A DNA stretch of 27,086 nt from a virus (IMGVR_UViG_3300049448_000048:1-27086); one strand, 5' to 3'; positions 4,554 to 14,395 are shown, numbered from the stretch's first letter. Numbers and translations are program-made. The notes: generated by a model from the letters alone, not told the origin.

Positions 4554-7500
4554 CTATCCTATCTGAGCATTCAAACGGCGCTCTAGTCGCTGAACACGCT
4601 TGAGCAGTTGCTGGACGAATGACGGATCAATGGCGCCTGGGTCTGACGAATACCCAACCGTCGGAACAACCGACATTGCCGGTTGCTGGGTAGCGTCAAT
4701 ATTCAGCGTCACACCGGTGACGATATCCGAATAGATGTCACCAGGCCTGGGCTCAACCGAGACAATGTCGCCTAGGAAATAGTCGCGACCGAAAGTCAGC
4801 AGTGGGATATCGGTAGCGGTCATCTGCAGAGCCGGGCTGGGCTGGCCCTGAGTCAGCGCATCGGTAGCTGCCTGCTGCGCCTGAACCGGGTCGGTCTGCC
4901 CGGTCTGGTCAGAATACACCTCAATACGAGACCAGTCAGTCTCAGGATTAGGACTGGCAGCCGTAGCAAAGAACAGTGGCGCGGCAGCAGCCTGAGTAAG
5001 CACGGTGGTCACCGTAGCGTCGGCCAGGGATAGCGACACCGCTGTCAGGTTGCCGATGTCCGGGCTGAAGTAGGCTGTGCCGGTTCGGTCGGTCGGGACG
5101 TAGGTCTGGAACAACAGACGCTGGCCCTGGCGAATGATCCTGACGCCCATCGGTCCGCCCGTGCCGATCAGCGATCTGATGATGTCCATCAGGTTGAGGT
5201 CAACACCCTGGGCGAACTTGACATCGTAGGTCACAGCCGTACCGGCACCCTGCGGGATATCTATGTCCAGCAGGTTAACCTTGCGAGCCACAACGGCGCT
5301 CGGTCCAACGTTGTCAGTCACAATAGCCTTGATGACGTTCTCAAGCTGGCCGGTGTACGTCTTGATACCGGCAGCCGTCTGGCCGCCCCAAGCCTTGGTC
5401 GGGTCCGGGAATGCGATCCTATTGGCCACTAGGGAGAGATAGTCGGCCCCGCCCAGGGTTATTAGTGGGCCGGGAGCCGTAACTGGCCCAGACGTCGTGC
5501 CCGTCCCAGCTTGCTGGTTCGTCGTGAACGAGTAACCGGGGATCTCGACCTTGCCACCGAACTTGAACAGACCCTGCCAGTTCACCTCAATAGTACACAG
5601 ACCGTTCTGGGTGATGGCTCCAGTCACCGGGTCCACGGTAATGAACTTCTTGACCTGCTGCCAGAAGCTGTCGTCGAACGGAATAGCCATAGCCCACGAG
5701 CCGACAAAGTTGTAGAACAGCTGCGCCGTTAGCGACGTGAAGTTTATCGGCGCAATCGGATTCAGGTTCTCGTCCATGAGGACGGCCGTCACCGGATCAG
5801 ACGATCCACCGGGCGGAGGGAATACGGCTGCCACAGCGAACTGGACACTGATGGCAAAGAACCCAGTTGCCGTATGGCCATTCGCATCGGTAACCGTCAC
5901 GCTGAATCCGACTACTCCGGCAGTCCCGAGCGATGGCGTACCAGACAGCAGCCCCGTGCTGTCAAGCGTCAATCCCGACGTTGCGAAAGTAGAGCTAAAT
6001 GAGTACGGCGGAACGCCACCGTGCGCATTCCCGGCGAGGCTCTGTGAGTACGGAACATTCTCACGCGCATCCGGGAGCGTACCGCTGCCCATGGATAGAG
6101 CTGCATCAATTATCAGCGTGATGGTCTGGACAGCTGTGTTGCCGACCGAGTCCGTGGCCAGGAAGGCCAGCGGGTAAGCTCCAGCCGTTCCCGATGATGG
6201 CGTCCCGTGAAGCAGCCCGGTAGTGTCTAGCGTCAGGCCGGTTGGCACAGCTACCGATCCGGTCGTCAACCCAACGGTGACAGCAGGTATGCCACCCGTG
6301 GTGCCAACCAGCTGCGAGAACGCTGATCCCTCAGCACCGTCAGGCAGAGTCGTCGTGGTAAAGGCCAACGGCGTACCGGCACCAGGTGCACAGTAGAATG
6401 TGGCTAGGGCAGCCGACCAAGATGTCATCGTTCCCGAGGCATACGTCAGAACATCAGAGGCTGTCTGGGTCGTGGCACCGCTAGTTCCGCGCACGCCCTG
6501 GAACACGGCAGTCAGGCTGTTGACAACCCCATCGGCCGAATAGCCGGAACCGGGTGCCCAAGAGGACGTTCCGAATGCCGGGCTGGACAATGCCGAGAAG
6601 AAGCCTCGCGCCAATCCACCACTGTACTGCTGCGCTGCCGAGTTGGTCACGTTCAGGGTAGCCGGAGAGGCAATGGCAGCTATGGCCCCAGCGCCACCAA
6701 CCTGATCTACGGCTGCCGCATACCCGGCAGGAATTGTCTCCTCGTATAGCTTGCCCTTGACCGTAGCGCTCGGGTTGGAGTAGCTAAAGATGGCAAGGTG
6801 TGTAGCATCCCCATATAGCCCGACCGGGGCATTCAGTCGAGCCCATATCTGGGAACGCGAGTTAGATGTCGCCGTACCGGCCTTACCTTCCGATACCATC
6901 TGCCAGTTTCCATCGTTGGCCCATATAACTTGGTTGCAGTCATTGGACATGATCTCGACGAATAGACTAGAGTTCAGCAGGCTCGGATAGCCACCAGACG
7001 GTGGCGTCACTGCATTGAAGAACATGCTTATCGAACCAGCTGCCATGAGAGCGTTCCACAGCTGCTGTAGCGGACCGATCATATCGCTACCAGCCGTCAG
7101 CGTGTTCTGGTTCGGCGAACCCTTGTTGCCGTTGTACCACATAACGGCGTCACGCTTAGTGGCAGTCAGAATTGACGATATGATGTAGTTGATGTACGTC
7201 GGGAATAGCGACGGCGTATAAGAGGACGTTCCTTCCGCCCGGCCAATCTCGCCGTATCCAAATGCCATCCCATTGGTGTTGCATATTGAGATCAGTGAAG
7301 ATATCGGCGTCAGGTTAGTCGTTCCGCCGGAGGTCAGATTCTCCCAAGTGGAGCCGTAGAAGTCGATCATCCCGATGTCGGGAATACAGCCAAGTCCGAT
7401 GATGGCCGTCAGCCAAGTACATGCTGCGCTGGAGGATCCCCCGGTAGTCATGCTATGACCGGCCGCATCATAGGCGACCTTGACGTGGTGCCCTAGCGAG

Positions 7501-10319
7501 TCCGTGACAGCCTGGGCCAGCGGGCAATAGTGCGCGAAGAAGGAGGCATAGGTTGACTGGGTAAACGTCGTGGTGCCGCTACCGACAAGCCAACTCGCAT
7601 TCTGGGGCTCCTGAATGGGGATGACCACAACGCCGTTCGCACCGTTCGGGTGATGGTTTGCCCACCACTGAACCGATGCCACAAAGTTAGCATCCTCGGC
7701 CGGGCTGAACGTCGGGTTAGGCTGGTAACACAGATAGATGACAGCGCCACCGTTGACGATGGCCGTCATGTCCTGCCCGGTACCGTCTACGAATGCCTGT
7801 GGATAAACGCCTGTCCCTAGCGATCCGCCTGGGCCATTGTTGGCGTTCTGGTAGTACACCTTCTGCGCAGTATATCCGAGCCGGTACTGAGTACCAAGGA
7901 TGCCGTCAAAGAAGTCAGCTGCCTGCTGATGCGTAGCCTGCGCGGTGGTCGGCAGGTTCTCGTTACATATGGCACCGACAAGGCTGCTGGTGGTACTGCT
8001 GTTGGCTCCGATGAAGTTCTGTGACTGCTGCCTCTCGGTGAACGCACCCGACGTTCCAGGTCCGGTAGGAATGGTTCCCTCGGGCGAGCCATAGGCGACA
8101 ACGTTGCCGTTGGATATCACACAAACCGGCGGAGTCGTACCGACATGCGGAATGAACGACATGTTCTCCGGACGAGAAGCAATAAATCCTAGGGAACCAG
8201 TTGGGTCGCCATTGGTCCAGTGAATGCCATCAGACGACAGCGCCAGACCTGAGCCGCTCCCGGTGTCCTGAGTACAGCAGTAGACATACCCTGTATCAGA
8301 TATACCGCACGGCCCAGGCTGGCCACTGCCGACACCCACAGCGATCGGTCCAGTCTTTGTCGCACCTGCTCCGACCGTTCCGGTGTGGGCTCCAACTATC
8401 TTGAACAGCCCTGCCTGTGTGGTATACCAGATCTCACCTGTGCGAGTCGGATGGGCGGCAATAGTCCCGCAAAGACCATCGTTGTTGGTGACAGCGAATA
8501 CCTGCACCCAGCTACCCGAAATACCATAGTTGTTCGAGCGCCAGATGCCAGAAGCCTGATCAAACACATAGACGTACTGACTAGCCTTGACGTGAGCAAA
8601 GTTGACGAGGTTACCCGATCCGCCCGTGCAGAATGCATTGCTTACGATGGACCAGGTTGTGCCGTTGTGATACCAAAGGCCGGTGTTAGGCGAGGCAGCC
8701 AGGAGCGTCTTGGCACTGCTCGCGTTATTCAGCGCGCAAAGACCAACAGCCGTCTTGTGACCCTCCGAAACGCTACTACCGGCATCAACAGCCGTCGCCA
8801 GGTTCATGGCGGTCCATACCGGGTTCAGAGCCTTCGGAGCCTTGTAGACGTCACCGGCAATGGTCGTGTACTTCTGGTTGGCCGCAGTCGAGCTTGTGTA
8901 GATGATCGTCTCGTCTTCGCTGATGGCCACGGCATATGCCTCAGCGGAGCCAATCGGGTTAACTGCATTCAGAGACGAGGCATTCTCACTGCCGACCGCT
9001 AGGTCAATCAGGGTACCGAAGTCGGAGGACGTAAACATCAATCCCCAGGAGGCAGCCGTAATCGCATGCCCGAGGAACTGAGGCATCACGTTGGAGCACA
9101 GCTGCCATACCGAGCTAGCGTTCGGCCAGCGATACAAACCCTGCGAAGCCGAGCAGTATAGATCCCCGAAGTGAGTCGGGTCAGGATCCCACCTGACATG
9201 TGGGCAGATCATACCAGCGCCACCCAGCGCTTCACCGACTCCGCTGTTCCACCAGGTTCGCGTTCCGCCGACGGTCTGGATCACGCCGACATTCATCTGC
9301 GAGTTGAGGTGCGTCATCTGAAGCGTGCTGCTTATTGCTCCAGTCGTAACGTTCCTCACGAACTTGACGACGGCCCGGTGCGTGTCGTCGCCGGCCAGCT
9401 TTACCGGCTTGGCGCAGGCAATGGCTATCCAGTGGTTACCAGAGCCGTCGTTGATGACGTCAACAGTCGACCACCACGACGTGGGGTCAAGAGCGCCGGT
9501 GTTTCCAATCTGGGTCCAGCTGTTCGTGTTGCTTGTCGCTGCCACCCACAGGCCATCGAAGCCCAGGGCCACGTACACCCATCCGTCTGCGACTACAACG
9601 TCCTCTACCGTACTACCGGCCGGAAGCCCAGAGCACTGAATGAAGTTCGGAGCCGCTGGCGTAGCGACATGCGCATTCGCACACTTCCACAAACCACCGA
9701 AGTTGGTAGTGCCGCCACGGTCTGCGAATCCGGCATATATGGTAGTCGGAACAGCAGGGTCCTGGCAAATACCTCTGGCATAGTAGTTCGAGCCGGGTGC
9801 TGCTCCGGCCATGGTGCAGATGATTGGCCATGTGCTCCCGTGATCCCCCGACCGCATGATGCCCTGCTTCATGCTAGCGGTAAACAGGAAGCTACTGTCT
9901 TCGGCGAAGTACCTACGGCCACTACGCTGCCAGTTATTCTGTACGCCACCCGGCACGTGGTAGGTGTTGCCGGAGTACTGCGGCACACGACTGAGCATGG
10001 ACCAGGTGTCCATACGATCGGTGGACTTCATGATGCCACCGTTGCTGCCGTTGTCGCCTACGGCAATCAGAACGGTGTTGCCGGCTCCAGCCGGGTCAAA
10101 CTTCGGGGCAAAGATAGCTGCTGCCTGGTGCCAGGCATTCTGCGGTCCTTGGCCACGGTTACGGATGACAGATTGCTGGCCGTACAGATGGGTGGTTCCG
10201 TCGCGCTGAGTTCGGTACGTTCCCTGTGTGTCGGATCCCATGTAGAGGTAGCCATCACCAGAGAAGTAAATCTCCTGGAGAAGGCCACCACCGTCGAACT
10301 GTATCGGCGCAAATGTCAT
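4554..10319 (-). CDS. Giant tail-tip protein: BNR propeller, glycosidase-like barrel, two He_PIG domains, Gp37-like tail domain
   Basis: I choose the ATG at 10319 (1921 aa): it overlaps the Dit stop as ATGA and follows CGGAGGT; another ATG eight codons upstream is less likely. Residues about 1-770 look like a BNR/sialidase-type beta-propeller, with Asp-box motifs near 99-106 (STDRMDTW), 157-164 (SGDHGSTW) and 695-701 (SSDGIHW). Residues about 787-1100 look like a clan GH-A (GH26/GH5-like) barrel: PIQEPQNAS gives Glu904 as acid/base and FGYGEIGR gives Glu1024 as nucleophile candidate. Residues 1100-1315 are unassigned beta-rich sequence. Two He_PIG Ig-like domains follow (about 1318-1402 and 1410-1497). 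Residues 1510-1895 resemble the siphovirus ReqiPepy6 Gp37-like tail protein, and a short coiled coil ends the chain. The C-terminal part probably anchors to the tail tip while the N-terminal modules bind or cut host surface glycans; this arrangement is inferred. Confidence 0.85.
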   Translation of the reverse strand: MTFAPIQFDGGGLLQEIYFSGDGYLYMGSDTQGTYRTQRDGTTHLYGQQSVIRNRGQGPQNAWHQAAAIFAPKFDPAGAGNTVLIAVGDNGSNGGIMKSTDRMDTWSMLSRVPQYSGNTYHVPGGVQNNWQRSGRRYFAEDSSFLFTASMKQGIMRSGDHGSTWPIICTMAGAAPGSNYYARGICQDPAVPTTIYAGFADRGGTTNFGGLWKCANAHVATPAAPNFIQCSGLPAGSTVEDVVVADGWVYVALGFDGLWVAATSNTNSWTQIGNTGALDPTSWWSTVDVINDGSGNHWIAIACAKPVKLAGDDTHRAVVKFVRNVTTGAISSTLQMTHLNSQMNVGVIQTVGGTRTWWNSGVGEALGGAGMICPHVRWDPDPTHFGDLYCSASQGLYRWPNASSVWQLCSNVMPQFLGHAITAASWGLMFTSSDFGTLIDLAVGSENASSLNAVNPIGSAEAYAVAISEDETIIYTSSTAANQKYTTIAGDVYKAPKALNPVWTAMNLATAVDAGSSVSEGHKTAVGLCALNNASSAKTLLAASPNTGLWYHNGTTWSIVSNAFCTGGSGNLVNFAHVKASQYVYVFDQASGIWRSNNYGISGSWVQVFAVTNNDGLCGTIAAHPTRTGEIWYTTQAGLFKIVGAHTGTVGAGATKTGPIAVGVGSGQPGPCGISDTGYVYCCTQDTGSGSGLALSSDGIHWTNGDPTGSLGFIASRPENMSFIPHVGTTPPVCVISNGNVVAYGSPEGTIPTGPGTSGAFTERQQSQNFIGANSSTTSSLVGAICNENLPTTAQATHQQAADFFDGILGTQYRLGYTAQKVYYQNANNGPGGSLGTGVYPQAFVDGTGQDMTAIVNGGAVIYLCYQPNPTFSPAEDANFVASVQWWANHHPNGANGVVVIPIQEPQNASWLVGSGTTTFTQSTYASFFAHYCPLAQAVTDSLGHHVKVAYDAAGHSMTTGGSSSAACTWLTAIIGLGCIPDIGMIDFYGSTWENLTSGGTTNLTPISSLISICNTNGMAFGYGEIGRAEGTSSYTPSLFPTYINYIISSILTATKRDAVMWYNGNKGSPNQNTLTAGSDMIGPLQQLWNALMAAGSISMFFNAVTPPSGGYPSLLNSSLFVEIMSNDCNQVIWANDGNWQMVSEGKAGTATSNSRSQIWARLNAPVGLYGDATHLAIFSYSNPSATVKGKLYEETIPAGYAAAVDQVGGAGAIAAIASPATLNVTNSAAQQYSGGLARGFFSALSSPAFGTSSWAPGSGYSADGVVNSLTAVFQGVRGTSGATTQTASDVLTYASGTMTSWSAALATFYCAPGAGTPLAFTTTTLPDGAEGSAFSQLVGTTGGIPAVTVGLTTGSVAVPTGLTLDTTGLLHGTPSSGTAGAYPLAFLATDSVGNTAVQTITLIIDAALSMGSGTLPDARENVPYSQSLAGNAHGGVPPYSFSSTFATSGLTLDSTGLLSGTPSLGTAGVVGFSVTVTDANGHTATGFFAISVQFAVAAVFPPPGGSSDPVTAVLMDENLNPIAPINFTSLTAQLFYNFVGSWAMAIPFDDSFWQQVKKFITVDPVTGAITQNGLCTIEVNWQGLFKFGGKVEIPGYSFTTNQQAGTGTTSGPVTAPGPLITLGGADYLSLVANRIAFPDPTKAWGGQTAAGIKTYTGQLENVIKAIVTDNVGPSAVVARKVNLLDIDIPQGAGTAVTYDVKFAQGVDLNLMDIIRSLIGTGGPMGVRIIRQGQRLLFQTYVPTDRTGTAYFSPDIGNLTAVSLSLADATVTTVLTQAAAAPLFFATAASPNPETDWSRIEVYSDQTGQTDPVQAQQAATDALTQGQPSPALQMTATDIPLLTFGRDYFLGDIVSVEPRPGDIYSDIVTGVTLNIDATQQPAMSVVPTVGYSSDPGAIDPSFVQQLLKRVQRLERRLNAQIG

Positions 10320-11224
10320 GCCCGCAGCCACCTCCGAGTCCATGTCAGCTGAATGGACGAGTCAGCACCGGCGCCACCCATGGTCAGGAAGATCTCATTC
10401 ATCCCGCGCGCCAGTGACCATAGGTCTCGTGGGGTTGACTGCACGACATCGGACCATACACTCACACCGGCGCCAATGTCAACAGCGCTCTGGCTGCCAG
10501 GCTGGGTGTTAACCTGGATCTGCTGGAGGTCGGCCATCGCATTGGTGAGGCTGAACTGCCGGCCGGTCGTCTGGTTCTGGATCGTCGGAAGGCCAGGACC
10601 GGTAATCAGCCATTCCGGATAGGCTTCAGCGCCACCCTCGTTGTCGATGATGTCGGCACCGAACACCGTGCTGACCGTCGTGGATATCGGCAGTATAGGA
10701 AGGATGCCTGCAGCTCCGGAACTGGCTAGCTGATAGTTCGTCACGTTCGGGTTAAGGTCATACCAGAACGGGTCGTCGGCCTGTAGCGTCAGCGTGTAGG
10801 TAGACCAGTCAACGCCGCTATCCGTCGCAGCATCCTGTCCGCCGACGCAGTACACATTGCGGAAGCGCGACGTACCATCCTGGCGTTGTACGACCAACTG
10901 TCCTGGCGTAGGAACATTGTTACGGACGTTGTAGAAGGAATATGCAAACGAGTCAAGCAGCGCCATGTAGGCGTTGATGTCGCCCTGGGACTCGAAGAAC
11001 AACCCCAGACCTATGCTGCCAACCTGTGGCGTATACAGCTGCGGGAGCGCGCCACCGTTGAGCAACGGAATAGATGAGAACGACACCGGGATCCCGGACA
11101 CGCCAACGATACCGGTGCATATGTAGCCATTGGACAGCAAAAGATCGGTGAGAGGCCAGGTGTTGCCATCCGGGTCTATATAGCTGATCTGCGGCGGAGG
11201 AATCGAATCGAATGGAGTAGTCAC
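10316..11224 (-). CDS. Distal tail protein (Dit-like)
   Basis: The 302-aa protein follows the tape measure gene and precedes the tail-tip gene, the usual place for Dit. The N-terminal part (about 1-150) has the beta-rich Dit pattern, including PLTDLLLSNGYICTGIVGV and a Y-L-DPFWYD block near residue 150. The C-terminal part has the galectin-like domain pattern with INNxG-type (IIDNEGG) and PEW segments, ending in LTWTRRWLRA, a very common end of actinophage Dit proteins. Dit forms a hexameric ring that closes the tail tube and holds the tip proteins. The GTG at 11224 shares its first base with the tape measure stop (TAGTG), preceded by GGAGG. No insertion of a carbohydrate-binding module is visible. 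Confidence 0.85.
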   Translation of the reverse strand: MTTPFDSIPPPQISYIDPDGNTWPLTDLLLSNGYICTGIVGVSGIPVSFSSIPLLNGGALPQLYTPQVGSIGLGLFFESQGDINAYMALLDSFAYSFYNVRNNVPTPGQLVVQRQDGTSRFRNVYCVGGQDAATDSGVDWSTYTLTLQADDPFWYDLNPNVTNYQLASSGAAGILPILPISTTVSTVFGADIIDNEGGAEAYPEWLITGPGLPTIQNQTTGRQFSLTNAMADLQQIQVNTQPGSQSAVDIGAGVSVWSDVVQSTPRDLWSLARGMNEIFLTMGGAGADSSIQLTWTRRWLRA

Positions 11225-13914
11225 TATTGCCTCCGACCCATCCGGGCCACCCTACCTCGGCCGATGTCCATCTGCTGGAATGCCCTGCGCGTCATCGCCT
11301 CATGCGACTGCGCCGTTACGCCGTCAAAGTGTGCAACGTAAGTTGTTCCGCCATCCCCACCCTTGACTGCAGCCTTGCTAATAGCGTCCCACTGTTTCGG
11401 AGTCAGAACAGGCTCAGGCTGAGTTGTCGTGTTGATCCCCCAGTCGCCTGGCATCAGCCATCCACCTTCATCATAGCCATGGCCCGATCCGATGCCCATC
11501 CCGCCGGACATCAGCGACGGCCCGTACACATGCCTCGCGTAGTTCAGCGCGGCGGCGATGTTCGCGAGTGGGTCATAGATGTTGCTCGACGTCCCCGGCC
11601 AATGGTACGCCTGGAACGTAGACATAATGGTCTGCATAAGACCACGGGACGGGTCGCCGTGGGCGGCGTTGGAGTCGGTCAGGTTGATCGCGTTCGGGTT
11701 CCCGCCGGACTCGGTCTGCATCTGGAACAGAACACGACCGAGCAACATCGGGGAAAGACCCTCCATGGCCAGAGCCTTCTTCACCAGCCCGGCCCACCGC
11801 TGCACGCCTGATCCCACGTTAGCCACGCGCCGAGCCGCAGTCTGCGCTGCGGCCACAGCCTTATGCGCAGTAAACTTAATGCCAGCCTCAAGATGGTGCA
11901 TCAAGTTCGCGCCAAGGTCATAGAACACAGAACCGGGGTGCGGGGGCGACATATGCAGGAATTTCATGATTGCGCCCGGAATACTACCGATGAAGGTCTT
12001 CAGCCAGCTGAGAACCGTTCCGCCTACGGCCTTCAGTCCGTCTAGGAACTCGGTGAGCGCAGCATGGGCGAAAGCATACAATGAATGCCCAAAACCGGAC
12101 AGGGCGCCAAGGGCCATGCCGGGCAGCTTCCTGAACCATCCGATGACGCCAATTATACCATTATGTACCTGGTTAATTGTATTGCGCCATATCGCATCCC
12201 AAGCAGAGGAAATGTCATGCCGCACATTATCGAATATGGAAGAAGTGTTGTGCCGCCACTTATCAAACTCGACGACAACATCATGGTTACCTTGCTTCGT
12301 GGTGCCCAAGGTGTGGTTCCAGAGCGAGTCCCATATACGAGAGACACCGTGCCGAACATCATCAGCGATCTGGACAATACGGTCGCCAAGGCCAGACCAG
12401 GAGTTCAGCCAGGTCTGCTGCTGCGCCTTGTCCGGTGGCCCGAAAGACTGCCACCAGGTCTGCTGTCCATGGCCCGGCCTCTTCTGATTAACTGCATCGA
12501 TAATGCCTGCGGCCAGCAATGTCCCGATGCTGAATCCGAGCAACCTGGGATGGTCTGCTAGCGCTCCGGCAAGCTGCAGCCCGACCTTGATTGTCCCGGT
12601 CTTAGAGAGCAGTAGCAGAGCACCAGCAGCCTCGGTTAGTGGCGCCTGCCATCCCTTCGGAAGACTAGCAATTAGCGCGAAGAACTGAGAAAGTGCTTTC
12701 AGTTCCATTTGCCCGACAGTCGATGCCCCGGAAAATATACCGGGAAGAATCTTTCCAAGACTGGACAGGAGACTATTAACGACCGGACCTTCGGTGTGCA
12801 AGTAATGCAAGAATCCCTGCACATCCGCGCGAGCCTTCGCCGATTTCGACCATGTGTCGAAGGCTTTACCCCACGCCTTCAGGTGGTCTCCGAAGGTGCC
12901 AAAGTTTACGTTATTTGCAGACAGGTCGGTTCCAAGATGGAATATCCCTGCTCCGATGTTCACCAGGAAACTACCGATATCGCGAAGCTGGCTAGCCGAG
13001 AACTTCCCGAAAGACTCGGCAAGCTGTCGCAGCTGCTCGGCCACTATCGTGTTCGAGAAGTATCTCTGCAGAGACTGTCCCCAGTCCCTGAACACAGCCG
13101 CAATCGGGGTGACAATTGGCTTTATGAATTGCATTGCATCCCTGGCAGCGTGCAACCAGGGGACTAGTGCTCCAGCAATAACAGGCGTAAGACTCTTCTT
13201 GACATTGTCCCAGGAGGTACTTAGATCGCCAACCTGCTTGGACAGCTGGATCTGAGCCGGGCTCATGCCCTTGTAGGCAAGCGCAATAGCCTTCTGCTCC
13301 GCTGCATAAGCAGTAGAATGCTTGACACCGGCTGCAATAGCTATGTTGTATCTCTCCTGGGCCGTCTTCACGGCCGCAGCAGCAGTACCGGCCTGGGTGA
13401 GAGCCGACTTGGCCAGTACTCCGAATAGCCCAGCTCCAATTACAGCAGCACCAAAGGAGACGGCAATAGCGCCTACGCCCGAGGCAATTCCAGCCGCCAG
13501 CGGAATAAGAGAGGGAGACAGCGCCAATGCAGTACCCATGGCCGACGGCTGAATGAAGCTCGCCTGGGAGAACTTGTTGAATTTCGACGCCAGCTGAGCT
13601 CCGAAACTCTTGTCGACATTGACCTTGAGTTCTACCGGACGAGCCTCCTGCTCCTTACGCATCTCATCTATATGCTCGCTGGCTCCGGCGGTCTCCGCAT
13701 TGACATTGACCTCTAGCGCACTAGCTTTCAGGTCTGCCTTGATCTTCTCTATGTAGATTCGGACGCTCTCCTGGATGCCACGCCCCAGCTTGGAACCGTA
13801 CTCCCGGCCTATGTTGTCAGCTTCCGGGAATAGCTGCCTTCGCAGTTCCTCGTTGAACTTACTGGCGTCCGGAACAACACCGACGGCAACTTCTCCAACG
13901 AAAATTTCAGCCAC
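11224..13914 (-). CDS. Tape measure protein with C-terminal lytic transglycosylase domain
   Basis: At 896 aa this is the second longest gene and follows the chaperone pair, as tape measures do. Residues 1-115 are helical and charged. Residues about 130-172 form hydrophobic Ala/Gly-rich segments (IPLAAGIASGVGAIAVSFGA). A long helical region follows with repeated W-D-x-(I/L)-W motifs around 535-590. Residues about 715-795 form a lysozyme-fold SLT domain: FQMQTESGGNPNAI gives Glu735 as the expected catalytic residue, then RGLMQTIMSTFQAY and NIAAALNYA. It sets tail length, by the usual 0.15 nm per residue about 130 nm, and should cut peptidoglycan locally during DNA entry. The GTG at 13914 overlaps the chaperone stop by 8 nt and is preceded by AGGGAAG. 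Confidence 0.92.
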   Translation of the reverse strand: MAEIFVGEVAVGVVPDASKFNEELRRQLFPEADNIGREYGSKLGRGIQESVRIYIEKIKADLKASALEVNVNAETAGASEHIDEMRKEQEARPVELKVNVDKSFGAQLASKFNKFSQASFIQPSAMGTALALSPSLIPLAAGIASGVGAIAVSFGAAVIGAGLFGVLAKSALTQAGTAAAAVKTAQERYNIAIAAGVKHSTAYAAEQKAIALAYKGMSPAQIQLSKQVGDLSTSWDNVKKSLTPVIAGALVPWLHAARDAMQFIKPIVTPIAAVFRDWGQSLQRYFSNTIVAEQLRQLAESFGKFSASQLRDIGSFLVNIGAGIFHLGTDLSANNVNFGTFGDHLKAWGKAFDTWSKSAKARADVQGFLHYLHTEGPVVNSLLSSLGKILPGIFSGASTVGQMELKALSQFFALIASLPKGWQAPLTEAAGALLLLSKTGTIKVGLQLAGALADHPRLLGFSIGTLLAAGIIDAVNQKRPGHGQQTWWQSFGPPDKAQQQTWLNSWSGLGDRIVQIADDVRHGVSRIWDSLWNHTLGTTKQGNHDVVVEFDKWRHNTSSIFDNVRHDISSAWDAIWRNTINQVHNGIIGVIGWFRKLPGMALGALSGFGHSLYAFAHAALTEFLDGLKAVGGTVLSWLKTFIGSIPGAIMKFLHMSPPHPGSVFYDLGANLMHHLEAGIKFTAHKAVAAAQTAARRVANVGSGVQRWAGLVKKALAMEGLSPMLLGRVLFQMQTESGGNPNAINLTDSNAAHGDPSRGLMQTIMSTFQAYHWPGTSSNIYDPLANIAAALNYARHVYGPSLMSGGMGIGSGHGYDEGGWLMPGDWGINTTTQPEPVLTPKQWDAISKAAVKGGDGGTTYVAHFDGVTAQSHEAMTRRAFQQMDIGRGRVARMGRRQ

Positions 13915-14395
13915 GGCCTGTCACTTCCCTGTAGCGCAGAACGGCGTCCTCATCAGGCAATTCGCGCATCCGAGGGTCGATCTCCTTGATCTGGGCTGCA
14001 GTCATAATCCTGCCCCTTGGCCTGGCCCGAACACCCGGCCTCTCGAGAGGTGCCGGTGGCGTGATCTTGGACTTTGAGTGCCTTTGCGCGTACATCCAGG
14101 CCAACTGCCTCACTTCATCTATCAGCAAGGCTAGCAAGTGATCAGTCGGAGACCATGGTGCCTTCACCGGGTCTCCGCGCCGGTCAGCTAGCTCGTCCTC
14201 CGGAATGTCATTCCGAATTGCAGTAGCAGTTGCGCTCTCCGGAGGTAGCTGCTGCACCAGCACCAAAATTCGGCGCCAGGTAAGACCGCTGCCAGGCCGG
14301 AAAAGATCAACGAAATTGGTACCTGGATAGTAACGAGCTAGATCGGCCTCTATCTCCTCCGAGTACGTCTCGACGAGCCAGAGGACTTTCTGGAT
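13907..14395 (-). CDS. Tail assembly chaperone, frameshifted C-terminal part (T)
   Basis: This frame has no credible start of its own. It continues directly from the slippery site at 14395-14401, where a -1 shift gives IQKVLWLVETYSEEIEA and then LARYYPGTNFVDLF and SGLTWRRILVLVQQLPPES, text typical of actinophage chaperone T segments. The shift adds 162 residues to the first 116 of the G frame, for a 278-aa GT product. A TTG start at 14266 would drop the conserved first 43 residues and is unlikely to be used. The GT protein binds the tape measure and the tail tube subunit during tail assembly and is absent from finished virions in lambda-like systems. Its end overlaps the tape measure start by 8 nt. 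Confidence 0.85.
   Translation of the reverse strand: MQKVLWLVETYSEEIEADLARYYPGTNFVDLFRPGSGLTWRRILVLVQQLPPESATATAIRNDIPEDELADRRGDPVKAPWSPTDHLLALLIDEVRQLAWMYAQRHSKSKITPPAPLERPGVRARPRGRIMTAAQIKEIDPRMRELPDEDAVLRYREVTGRG

Noticed and set aside
9171-10352. 393-aa plus-strand open frame
   Set aside because: It is antisense to the propeller part of the tail-tip protein, with shadow-like composition and no recognisable motif.
14267-14349. Independent start for the chaperone T frame at the TTG at 14266
   Set aside because: The conserved T text continues upstream of that codon to the slippery site without a start, which supports frameshifting instead.
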